A stretch of DNA of 8,757 nt, taken from positions 1 to 8,757 of the forward strand of contig JAUXNZ010000252.1 of assembly GCA_030682595.1 (NCBI GenBank), given 5' to 3'. Position 1 is the stretch's first letter; the number at the start of each line of letters is the position of its first letter. The notes beneath the pieces are model-generated. The model was given only the letters and a program-made list of their open reading frames with translations. It searched no databases and was not told where the DNA came from. Below, in pieces: positions 1 to 5,642 of this stretch. The position numbers were made by a program, and so were the translations under genes. Source of the stretch: Rhodocyclaceae bacterium. GTDB taxonomy: Bacteria; Pseudomonadota; Gammaproteobacteria; Burkholderiales; Rhodocyclaceae.

Positions 1-1
1 G

Positions 2-439
2 CTGCGAGTCTCAAGGCGGCTGGTCACTCTGTTGGCGCTGGCACACCTGTTGGCGATTGTCGCGATCCTGCCCTTGATGTTGGCGTGGCCGCTGCGTCTG
101 GCCATGATCGGCCTGGTGGCGGTTTCGCTGGTTTATTTCCTCGGCAGGCAGCTACGGCTGTCCATAACCGCCTTGCATTTGGGTGCACTCGGCGAACTTG
201 AAATCGAAACAAAAGTCGGCGCTGGCGGATGGTTTGGACGTCCCGCCGAAGCGCCAAAAGTCGGCGCTGGCGAGACGGCGGCGATCCTGCCGCAGACCAC
301 GGTGCTGTCGAGTGTAATCGTGTTGCGCTTGCGCAAGAGTGGCCAACTGCTGACGCTCCCCTTGTTGCCGGACAGTACCGGCGCGACGGCGTATCGCCAG
401 TTATGTCTGTGGCTGAAGTGGCGCGCCAAATTGGGCTAG
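2..439 (+). CDS. ygfX: YgfX/CptA-like small membrane protein, 5' end outside the window
   Basis: The frame is open from the window edge (146 residues visible) to the TAG at 437-439. The opening residues LRVSRR followed by a hydrophobic stretch resemble the N-terminus of E. coli YgfX (CptA), so the true start is probably a few codons upstream rather than the TTG at 32. Two hydrophobic segments (about visible residues 7-28 and 29-46) are followed by a soluble part with VLRLRKSGQ and a final YRQLCLWLKW, as in the family. YgfX proteins are inner-membrane proteins usually encoded next to sdhE and near nadB; in E. coli the protein has been described as a toxin acting on cytoskeletal proteins. The middle (KVGAG...PKVGAG) looks about 15 residues longer than E. 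coli YgfX and coincides with a duplicated repeat. The next gene starts 11 nt downstream. The family call rests on recalled similarity and synteny. Confidence 0.75.
   Translation: MRVSRRLVTLLALAHLLAIVAILPLMLAWPLRLAMIGLVAVSLVYFLGRQLRLSITALHLGALGELEIETKVGAGGWFGRPAEAPKVGAGETAAILPQTTVLSSVIVLRLRKSGQLLTLPLLPDSTGATAYRQLCLWLKWRAKLG
210..227 (+). repeat. Dispersed repeat, copy 1 (single arm)
   Basis: The 18-mer CAAAAGTCGGCGCTGGCG lies here, recurs at 255-272, and recurs in inverse orientation at 4496-4513. It is read as TKVGAG in ygfX. Only one arm is present: no matching left arm lies upstream of it. Confidence 0.75.
239..280 (+). repeat. Dispersed palindromic repeat, copy 2 (full hairpin)
   Basis: The left arm 239-255 (CGTCCCGCCGAAGCGCC) pairs with 263-277 (GGCGCTGGCGAGACG) around the 7-nt loop AAAAGTC: 14 pairs, one C/A mismatch and a 2-nt bulge (248-249). 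The loop and right arm contain the same 18-mer as copy 1, exactly 45 nt (15 codons) further on. Positions 255-280 match the minus strand of 4488-4513 at 25 of 26 bases. The element is wholly inside ygfX, in frame, encoding part of RPAEAPKVGAGETA. It resembles a small REP-like or RPE-like palindromic element; the class is inference. Confidence 0.65.
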
Positions 440-450
440 ATAAAAACAAA

Positions 451-1389
451 ATGGAAAATCTGCAAAAGAGCATTGAAAACCAGCGCGAGGCCTTGCGCGA
501 ACTGTTGTCCGAACCGCTGGGACGTTTGGCGAACCAGTGCGCCGCGGCCTGGGGTGATCGGCAGCGGCTCAATACCGAGCTGGCTGGCGCACTGGGCAAT
601 CTGTCTTATTGCAAACATCTTTATGTCATGGACGCGAATTACCGGCAGGTCAGCGACAACGTCGGCCATGACGGGCTGCTGGCGTGCCATGGCCGCGACC
701 GCACCGGACGTCCGTATGTGAGCGGCATCGGCCCCGCGGTGCCGTTGGTGCTCTCGCAAGCCTATATGAGCCTCGAAGAGCATCGCCCGTCGCTCACGGC
801 GGTGCAGGTCGTGCAGGACGGTGCTGGCCAGTTGTTGGGCTACATCGGCGCCTATTTCGGCTTGCGCGATCTGCCGCTGACGCGTGAGTTGTATGAGGAA
901 CCGCGCAAGTGGCAGCAACTCAAGGGTGATCCATCAATCCGCGATACGGTGTTTCATCAGTTGCGCAGCGAAAGCCTCATGGACCGGCAAATCGATACGG
1001 CACTGGGCATGGTGGCGGAGCTGATGGTCTACCACGGGGTATTCCATGTGATGCTGCACTTTTCGAGCAGTCGCGCGGTGATCTGGCTGTTCAGCGACCC
1101 GTTCCGCTACCGCTTGCTCAGCATTGACATGCTGGTCGATCCGAATATGTGCCTGGCTTACCCGCGCATCCCTTATCCCGCCGATGCGCTGATTCCCATG
1201 GACAAGGTGCGGACGGTGCTCGAACGCTTCAAGGATCTGCGCCAGATGGATGACATGTTCTATCTGCGCTCGGGCACCCTGAACATTTTCAACGGGATCG
1301 TCGGTCTGACCTTCTCATGCGATGGCTCGCACTATGTTCCCTACGAGGAATTCCTCGACAAGGGGCAGGACTTCTGGGTGGGGGAGTAA
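451..1389 (+). CDS. PDC/Cache sensor-like soluble protein of unknown role
   Basis: A 312-residue protein starting at ATG 451, chosen because it leaves an 11-nt gap after ygfX and gives a helical N-terminus (MENLQKSIENQREALREL). An in-frame ATG at 403 would overlap ygfX by 37 nt, and neither start has a clear Shine-Dalgarno; the bases before 451 are A-rich. Residues about 50-140 look like a PDC/Cache ligand-binding fold: YVMDANYRQVSDN (58-70), GRDRTGRPY (81-89), then SLTAVQVVQDGAGQLLGYIGAYFGLRDLPL. Such domains usually sense small molecules outside the cell, but here I see no signal peptide, membrane helix or attached signalling domain, so the protein appears cytosolic. The C-terminal half (HGVFHVMLHFSSSRAVIW near 195-212; YLRSGTLNIFNGIVGLTFSCDGSHYVPYEEF at 271-301) looks strongly constrained but its function is unknown to me. 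Likely cotranscribed with ygfX. Fold call moderate; role unknown. Confidence 0.7.
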   Translation: MENLQKSIENQREALRELLSEPLGRLANQCAAAWGDRQRLNTELAGALGNLSYCKHLYVMDANYRQVSDNVGHDGLLACHGRDRTGRPYVSGIGPAVPLVLSQAYMSLEEHRPSLTAVQVVQDGAGQLLGYIGAYFGLRDLPLTRELYEEPRKWQQLKGDPSIRDTVFHQLRSESLMDRQIDTALGMVAELMVYHGVFHVMLHFSSSRAVIWLFSDPFRYRLLSIDMLVDPNMCLAYPRIPYPADALIPMDKVRTVLERFKDLRQMDDMFYLRSGTLNIFNGIVGLTFSCDGSHYVPYEEFLDKGQDFWVGE

Positions 1390-1478
1390 ACGCCCGCCCC
1401 CCTTTGTGCGCCGTTGGCGCATCCCTCGCCTTGCTCGGGACCGCTGCTGCGCAGCGTCCTGCGGCCGGTGGCCTGGTG

Positions 1479-1492
1479 CCCCGCTCGCGGGG
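1479..1492 (+). terminator. Possible terminator hairpin after the PDC-like gene
   Basis: CCCCG (1479-1483), loop CTCG, CGGGG (1488-1492), followed by GGTTCTTAT. It is a strong short stem but has only a weak T-rich tail and lies about 90 nt after the stop codon, so this is tentative. Confidence 0.3.
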
Positions 1493-1574
1493 GGTTCTTA
1501 TCGGCTCGCTGCGCTCGTCTGTTACGGGGCGCATCGATTAGCTGCGGAGCAGATTGCGGCTGGCGCCGCGTGCC

Positions 1575-1605
1575 GTCTCGCCTTGGGGCGGCCCGGCGGC
1601 GAGAC
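1575..1605 (-). terminator. Possible terminator hairpin after nadB
   Basis: A perfect 8-bp inverted repeat, GTCTCGCC (1575-1582) and GGCGAGAC (1598-1605), with a 15-nt loop, begins 15 nt beyond the nadB stop on the minus strand. No run of T follows, so if it works it is not a canonical intrinsic terminator; it could equally protect the 3' end. Confidence 0.35.
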
Positions 1606-1620
1606 TGCTGGGTGCTTACA

Positions 1621-3207
1621 TTAAATCTTTGGTTTGAGCACGGTGTTACGCGCCCGGGCCAGCGTGTCCGGGTAGTCACGGCTGAAATGCAGGCCGCGGC
1701 TTTCTTTGCGCTTCAAGGCGCATGCGACGATCAGATGGGCGGTTTGTACGAGGTTGCGCAGTTCGATCAGATCGTTGCTGACGCGGAAGTTCGAGTAGAA
1801 CTCGCCGATTTCCTTTTCGAGCAAGCGGATGCGGTGGCGTGCGCGCTCCAGGCGTTTGTTGGTGCGCACGATGCCGACATAGTCCCACATGAAACGCCGC
1901 AACTCGTCCCAGTTGTGCGCAATGACGATTTCCTCGTCGGCGTCGGTGACACGGCTTTCATCCCAGCGTGGCAGTTTGGGCAATTGGGCGGGTTTTTGCG
2001 CAAGGATGTCGGCGGCGGCGGCGGCGCTGAACACCACGCATTCCAGCAAGGAGTTGCTGGCCAGCCGGTTGGCGCCATGCAGGCCGGTGCAGGCGGCTTC
2101 GCCCAGTGCATACAGGCCGGGAACATCGGTGCGCGCCGCCAGGTCGACGACGATGCCGCCGCAGGTGTAGTGCGCCGCCGGTACAACAGGAATCGGCTGG
2201 CGGGCGATGTCGATGCCCAGTTCAAGACAGCGCGCGTAAATGTTGGGGAAGTGGGCGCGCATGAAGCTTTCACCCTTGTGTGTCATGTCGAGGTAAACGC
2301 AATCGAGGCCGTGCCGCTTCATTTCGTAGTCGATGGCCCGCGCGACGATGTCGCGCGGTGCGAGCTCGGCGCGCTCGTCGTGGGCGAGCATGAAGCGGGT
2401 GCCGTCCGGCAGGCGCAAGATGCCACCCTCGCCGCGCATCGCCTCGGTAATCAGGAATGACTTGGCATGTGGATGATGGAGGCAAGTCGGATGAAACTGG
2501 ATGAACTCCATATTTGCCACCCGGCAGCCAGCGCGCCAGGCCATGGCGATGCCATCGCCGGTCGCTGTATCCGGGTTACTGGTGTACAGGTAGGACTTGC
2601 CGGCACCGCCGCTGGCGATCACCGTATTGGGGGCGCCAAGCGTCAGGACGCGTTCATTGTCGATGTCCAGCACATAGGCGCCCCAGCAGCGCTGGGTTTT
2701 GCGGCCGAGTTTGGCGCCGGTGATCAGGTCGACAACGATATGCCGCTCCAGCACGGTGATGTTGGGATGCTGGCGAACTTTCTGGCTGAGCGTTTGTTGT
2801 ACGGAGGCGCCCGTGGCATCGGCGACATGGATAACCCGTCGAGCACTGTGGCCGCCCTCGCGGGTCAGGTGGTAGCCGGTGTCGCTGCGGGTAAAGGGTA
2901 CGCCCTGTTCGATCAGCCAGTCGATGGCGGTGTGCCCACGCTCGACAACAAAGCGTGTGGCGACCGGGTCGCACAGGCCGGCCCCGGCTGTGAGGGTGTC
3001 CTGAATATGTGATTCGACCGAGTCGGTGCCATCCAGCACGGCGGCAATGCCGCCTTGTGCCTGGTTGGTTGCGGAGTCATCAATCATCCGCTTGGTGACA
3101 AGCACTACCCGATGCGTGTCGGCAAGCCGCAAAGCCAGCGACTGCCCGGCCAGGCCGCTGCCAATCACGATCACATCGAAGCTTCGCAAAAACTCAACTT
3201 TAGGCAT
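1621..3207 (-). CDS. nadB: L-aspartate oxidase
   Basis: A 528-residue flavoprotein that oxidises L-aspartate to iminoaspartate, the substrate of NadA quinolinate synthase in de novo NAD synthesis; it acts in the cytosol. Visible features: Rossmann FAD-binding VIVIGSGLAGQSLALRLA (13-30); NQAQGGIAA (48-56) typical of the succinate dehydrogenase/fumarate reductase flavoprotein family; TREGGHSARR (115-124), with the glutamate that in NadB lets aspartate bind; QFHPT (237-241); RGEGG (258-262); PRD (284-286); HYTCGG (346-351); the FAD segment ALGEAACTGLHGANRLASNSLLE (367-389). The C-terminal helical domain (about 425-528) contains SRGLHFSRDYP, as in true NadB. Length is normal. ATG 3207 is favoured because FDVIVIGSG then begins 9 residues in; no clear Shine-Dalgarno precedes it. 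It is transcribed divergently from rpoE, an arrangement also known in E. coli and Pseudomonas. nadA and nadC are not in the window. Confidence 0.97.
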   Translation of the reverse strand: MPKVEFLRSFDVIVIGSGLAGQSLALRLADTHRVVLVTKRMIDDSATNQAQGGIAAVLDGTDSVESHIQDTLTAGAGLCDPVATRFVVERGHTAIDWLIEQGVPFTRSDTGYHLTREGGHSARRVIHVADATGASVQQTLSQKVRQHPNITVLERHIVVDLITGAKLGRKTQRCWGAYVLDIDNERVLTLGAPNTVIASGGAGKSYLYTSNPDTATGDGIAMAWRAGCRVANMEFIQFHPTCLHHPHAKSFLITEAMRGEGGILRLPDGTRFMLAHDERAELAPRDIVARAIDYEMKRHGLDCVYLDMTHKGESFMRAHFPNIYARCLELGIDIARQPIPVVPAAHYTCGGIVVDLAARTDVPGLYALGEAACTGLHGANRLASNSLLECVVFSAAAAADILAQKPAQLPKLPRWDESRVTDADEEIVIAHNWDELRRFMWDYVGIVRTNKRLERARHRIRLLEKEIGEFYSNFRVSNDLIELRNLVQTAHLIVACALKRKESRGLHFSRDYPDTLARARNTVLKPKI

Positions 3208-3217
3208 GATGCGGTTG

Positions 3218-3223
3218 AATATA
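3218..3223 (-). promoter_or_regulatory. Candidate nadB -10 box
   Basis: TATATT on the minus strand, 10 nt upstream of the nadB ATG. I see no good -35 at 16-18 nt. If used, transcription would begin only a few nt before the start codon, giving an almost leaderless mRNA, consistent with the missing Shine-Dalgarno. Confidence 0.3.
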
Positions 3224-3266
3224 GCATGGGGTCTTGTCTGCCAGAGGCCTTTGCCAAGCGGGGTAA

Positions 3267-3294
3267 GGAACTATTTTGTGCTGATCTGGTCACT
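3267..3294 (+). promoter_or_regulatory. Candidate sigma-E autoregulatory promoter of rpoE
   Basis: GGAACTA (3267-3273), 15 nt, then GTCACT (3289-3294). The E. coli sigma-E consensus is about GGAACTT-N15-GTCNAA; the -35 matches 6 of 7, the spacer is exact, and the -10 keeps GTC but not the final AA. A start near 3300 would leave about 130 nt of leader before rpoE. Autoregulation of rpoE is well known in this family; use of this site is inference. The same spacing recurs before mucD. Confidence 0.5.
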
Positions 3295-3306
3295 GGCTGC
3301 AGCGGT

Positions 3307-3429
3307 ATGGTTTGTCAAACGGAAGGCAAGGGTCATGGCGGATCGCGTGGAGAAAATTGGGGCGTCAGACGCCGATGGGGTGTCGGCTATACTGGCACGC
3401 TTCCTATTTCTGATGGAAAAACCGCATAG
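3307..3429 (+). CDS. Possible leader ORF upstream of rpoE (speculative)
   Basis: A 40-codon frame from ATG 3307 ends with TAG at 3427-3429, leaving only 2 nt before the rpoE ATG. It lies within the leader expected from the sigma-E-like promoter. E. coli has a leader peptide gene, rseD, just upstream of rpoE and translationally coupled to it, and rpoE here has only a distant, weak Shine-Dalgarno, so coupling would make sense. Against it: no clear ribosome binding site before 3307, a Gly/Arg-rich product without resemblance to anything I know, and the common occurrence of open frames in GC-rich DNA. Confidence 0.2.
   Translation: MVCQTEGKGHGGSRGENWGVRRRWGVGYTGTLPISDGKTA
3361..3373. promoter_or_regulatory. 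13-bp palindrome upstream of the rpoE-proximal -10 box
   Basis: GGCGTC-A-GACGCC is a perfect inverted repeat with a 1-nt centre. It covers the place where a -35 element for the TATACT box at 3388 would lie. This could be an operator, or a chance GC palindrome. Confidence 0.3.
3388..3393 (+). promoter_or_regulatory. Candidate housekeeping -10 box for rpoE
   Basis: TATACT matches the sigma-70 -10 consensus at 5 of 6 bases, 38 nt before the rpoE ATG. The -35 region (about 3364-3370, GTCAGAC) is poor. A basal promoter in addition to the sigma-E one is common for rpoE operons. Confidence 0.35.
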
Positions 3430-3431
3430 CC

Positions 3432-4031
3432 ATGGGAGAGCGCGAAGCAGACTGGGTGCTGGTCGAACGGGTGCAATCCGGCGACCAGGAAGCCTTCGGC
3501 CTGTTGGTCAGCAAATACCAGCGCAAACTCTTGCGGCTGGTGATGCGTTTCGTGCGCGATGCCGCCGAGGCGGAGGATGTGACTCAGGAGGCCTTCATCA
3601 AGGCGTACCGGGCGCTGCCAGGTTTTCGTGGCGAGAGCGCCTTTTATACTTGGCTGTACCGCATCGGGGTCAATGCCGCGAAAAATTGGCTGGTGGCGCG
3701 CGGCCGGCGCATGTCAACGGTGAGCGAGATCGCCGATGACGAAGCGACGGACATCAACGATGGCGGTTTGTTGCGCGATGACGCGACGCCAGAACAGCTG
3801 TTGATGTCGAAGCAGATTGGAGAAACGGTGAATGCGGCGATGGACGCCCTGCCCGAGGATTTGCGGACGGCCATCGCGTTGCGCGAAATTGAAGGTATGT
3901 CATACGAGGAGATCGCCCAAGTGATGGATTGTCCGATCGGTACGGTGCGTTCGCGGATTTTTCGCGCGCGCGACGCGATCGCGGCGCGGCTGCGGCCCTT
4001 GCTGGATACGGAGTCCGATCGGAGATGGTGA
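3432..4031 (+). CDS. rpoE: RNA polymerase sigma-E factor (RpoE/AlgU type)
   Basis: A 199-residue group IV (ECF) sigma factor that directs RNA polymerase to envelope-stress genes. Region 2 spans about 24-92: DVTQEAFIKAYRAL (49-62) and GESAFYTWLYRIGVNAAKN (67-85), the -10 recognition and melting part, very close to E. coli RpoE. A linker (about 93-125) leads to region 4, with LPEDLRTAIALREIEG (140-155) and the helix-turn-helix MSYEEIAQVMDCPIGTVRSRIFRAR (156-180) that reads the -35 element. Length is slightly above the E. coli protein because of the linker and an acidic/basic C-terminal tail. The start gives the expected family N-terminus (WVLVERVQSGDQEAF). Only a weak GGAAA lies upstream. It is first in the operon, 31 nt before its anti-sigma gene. 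Confidence 0.97.
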   Translation: MGEREADWVLVERVQSGDQEAFGLLVSKYQRKLLRLVMRFVRDAAEAEDVTQEAFIKAYRALPGFRGESAFYTWLYRIGVNAAKNWLVARGRRMSTVSEIADDEATDINDGGLLRDDATPEQLLMSKQIGETVNAAMDALPEDLRTAIALREIEGMSYEEIAQVMDCPIGTVRSRIFRARDAIAARLRPLLDTESDRRW

Positions 4032-4062
4032 CATCGCTTGCTCTGAAAGTGGAGAAAATGTT

Positions 4063-4644
4063 ATGAACTTGCAACAACAGGAACTGTCCGCCTTGCTTGA
4101 TGGTGAACTCGAGCCCCACGAAGTGCGGCCTACGTTGACGGCGGCTGTGCGAGAACCTGAATTACGCGGGAACTGGCTGGCCTATGTGCTGATTGGCGAT
4201 CAGTTGCGTCAGGAACGCACGGGGGCGCGTGATTTGACGGCCGGTGTGATGGCGAAAATTCGCGCGGAGCCCGTGGTGCTTGCGCCGCGTAACCTGCAAC
4301 TGGCCAGGCGCCGTAACCCCATGCTGGCGCTGGCCGCTTCGGCGGCGGGCGTGGCGGTCGTCGGCTGGCTGGCTCTGGCGGACAACGCGCAGTTGTCCCC
4401 CCCGGGGAATCTTTTGGCCGCCGCCGCTCCCGCCAACATGGCGAGCGCGGTTGTCACCGTCCAAATTAACACGGCGGGCGCGGCTAGCGCCGTCCCGCCA
4501 GCGCCGACTTTTGAGGTAGCCGCGCGCGGCGACATGAGCGAATATTTGCTGGCGCACCACACGCAATCTGCCACATTCCGGTTGGGTGACAATGCCGGCC
4601 ATGTCCGCACCGTGACCATGACCGGCGGCTCCGTGCTTCCATGA
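4063..4644 (+). CDS. rseA: Sigma-E anti-sigma factor (RseA/MucA)
   Basis: A 193-residue single-pass inner-membrane protein that binds and silences RpoE until it is proteolysed by DegS/AlgW-type and RseP-type proteases. The N-terminal cytosolic domain (1-68) has the family pattern: QQELSALLDGEL (5-16) and LRGNWLAYVLIGDQLR (34-49). The membrane helix is about 85-106 (NPMLALAASAAGVAVVGWLALA) after the basic LARRR stop. The periplasmic part ends with MSEYLLAHHTQSATFR (158-173), the region where RseB docks in the family. GGAGA at 4051-4055, 7 nt before the ATG, fixes the start. The stop overlaps the rseB start (ATGA). Oddities: a dispersed repeat encodes part of SAVPPAPTFE (about 142-151), and seven C in a row encode SPP at 112-114. 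Confidence 0.92.
   Translation: MNLQQQELSALLDGELEPHEVRPTLTAAVREPELRGNWLAYVLIGDQLRQERTGARDLTAGVMAKIRAEPVVLAPRNLQLARRRNPMLALAASAAGVAVVGWLALADNAQLSPPGNLLAAAAPANMASAVVTVQINTAGAASAVPPAPTFEVAARGDMSEYLLAHHTQSATFRLGDNAGHVRTVTMTGGSVLP
4488..4513 (-). repeat. Dispersed repeat, copy 3 (inverted, single arm) in rseA
   Basis: The minus strand here matches 255-280 at 25 of 26 bases, including the full 18-mer shared with 210-227. It lies in the periplasmic linker of rseA, in frame, read from the opposite strand to the ygfX copies and encoding VPPAPTF. No good partner arm follows, so only half of the palindrome seen at 239-277 is present. Confidence 0.65.
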
Positions 4645-5642
4645 AGCCAGGTTTGCTTGTCTGGCTTGGACTTGCGGCGAGCCTGTTTGGCTCGCCCGTC
4701 CTGGCTCAGACGGCGCTGGGCCAGCAGGAAGCCCTGCAATGGCTGCAAAGGGTTGCCGGTGCGGCGCAGACACTCAGCTACAGCGGCACCTTCGTTTATC
4801 GCAATGGCAGCCAGAGCGAGACTTCGCGTGTCGTGCATGTCGTCAGCGCGGGCAACCGGCTGGAAAAACTGGAGGTGCTCGACGGCAGTCCGCGCGAGAT
4901 TATTCGGTACAACGACGAAGTCAAATGCTATCTCCCTGAAAGCCGCCTGGTGATTATCGAGCAGCGCGGCACCCGCCGGGCTTTCCCGGCGCTGATGCCG
5001 GCCAGCCTGGCCGGACTGGGCGAGCATTACGTGATTCGCCAGGGCGCGCGCGCGCGCATTGCTGATTATGACACCCAGATCATTCGTCTGGAGCCGCGCG
5101 ATGCCTGGCGTTATGGCCGCCAGTTCTGGGTCGATCGCAAATCCGGTTTGCTGCTCAAGGCGGAATTGTTTGACGATGGCGGTGCAGCGCTGGAATCGCT
5201 GGCGTTTACTGAATTGCGCATTGGCGAGCCGACCAGTCCGGATGCCCTGAAGTCGAATTTTGCCGGCAGCGCCAGCGCGAAAGAGCCGTGGCAGGTGCGG
5301 CAGTCCAAAACGCGCGACATGCGCGACGATGCGCAATGGCTATTTCGCGTTGACTTGCCCGGTTTTCGCCGTCAGGCAGCGATGCGCCGCAGCATCGAGC
5401 AAGGTGCCGGCAAGGACGCCCAGGAGGTGCTGCATTGGGTGTTCTCCGATGGTCTGGCGGCGGTTTCGGTCTTTATCAATTCCCTGCCGCCACAGGCCGA
5501 CCCGCTTGACCCGAGTGTGCACTCGCTCGGCGCCATCAGCGTCGTCAAGCGCGTCATTCATGGTCATCAGATCGTGGTGATGGGTGATGTCCCCCCGGTG
5601 GCGGTCAAGCGTTTTGCCGAAGGCATCGAGTTGCGCAAATGA
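4641..5642 (+). CDS. rseB: Periplasmic sigma-E regulator RseB/MucB
   Basis: A 333-residue periplasmic protein that binds the periplasmic part of RseA, shields it from the first protease and releases it when it senses mislocalised lipoprotein/LPS. It has a signal peptide (1-22, ...FGSPVLA^QT). The N-terminal lipoprotein-binding-like domain includes YSGTFVYRNG (47-56), LDGSPREIIRYND (80-92) and WRYGRQFWVDRKSGLLLKAELFD (156-178). The smaller C-terminal RseA-contact domain has HWVFSDGLAAVSVFI (265-279) and GAISVVKRVIHGHQIVVMGDVPP (297-319). Length is typical. Both ends overlap neighbours by ATGA, implying translational coupling with rseA and rseC. A (GC)7 run at 5044-5057 encodes GARARI. Confidence 0.95.
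   Translation: MKPGLLVWLGLAASLFGSPVLAQTALGQQEALQWLQRVAGAAQTLSYSGTFVYRNGSQSETSRVVHVVSAGNRLEKLEVLDGSPREIIRYNDEVKCYLPESRLVIIEQRGTRRAFPALMPASLAGLGEHYVIRQGARARIADYDTQIIRLEPRDAWRYGRQFWVDRKSGLLLKAELFDDGGAALESLAFTELRIGEPTSPDALKSNFAGSASAKEPWQVRQSKTRDMRDDAQWLFRVDLPGFRRQAAMRRSIEQGAGKDAQEVLHWVFSDGLAAVSVFINSLPPQADPLDPSVHSLGAISVVKRVIHGHQIVVMGDVPPVAVKRFAEGIELRK

Larger units (their letters stand above)
1390..1620. other. GC-rich convergent spacer without a convincing gene
   Basis: This 231-bp gap separates the 3' ends of the PDC-like gene (+) and nadB (-). It is very GC-rich and full of short palindromes: TGCGCC-GTT-GGCGCA (1407-1421), the 10-bp palindrome GCTGCGCAGC (1446-1455), and stems at 1479-1492 and 1575-1605. 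Short open frames cross it on both strands but have no recognisable protein, no ribosome binding site and run into neighbouring genes. Termination for both genes is its likely job. Confidence 0.6.

Noticed and set aside
229..450. Upstream extension of the PDC-like gene to GTG 229
   Set aside because: It would overlap ygfX by over 200 nt and add an unfamily-like basic stretch; ATG 451 suits the spacing.
1414..2460. Long + strand open frame (348 codons) opposite nadB
   Set aside because: It lies antisense to the clear nadB coding sequence and has no recognisable protein; GC-rich antisense frames of this length are expected.
3335..3739. ATG 3335 frame with GGAAGG 8 nt upstream, running into rpoE in another frame
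   Set aside because: The ribosome binding site is attractive, but about 300 nt of out-of-frame overlap with rpoE and a low-complexity product make a real gene unlikely.
4209..5336. Long minus-strand open frame (375 codons) across rseA and rseB
   Set aside because: It is antisense to two well-supported genes joined by a coupled overlap and shows no family features.
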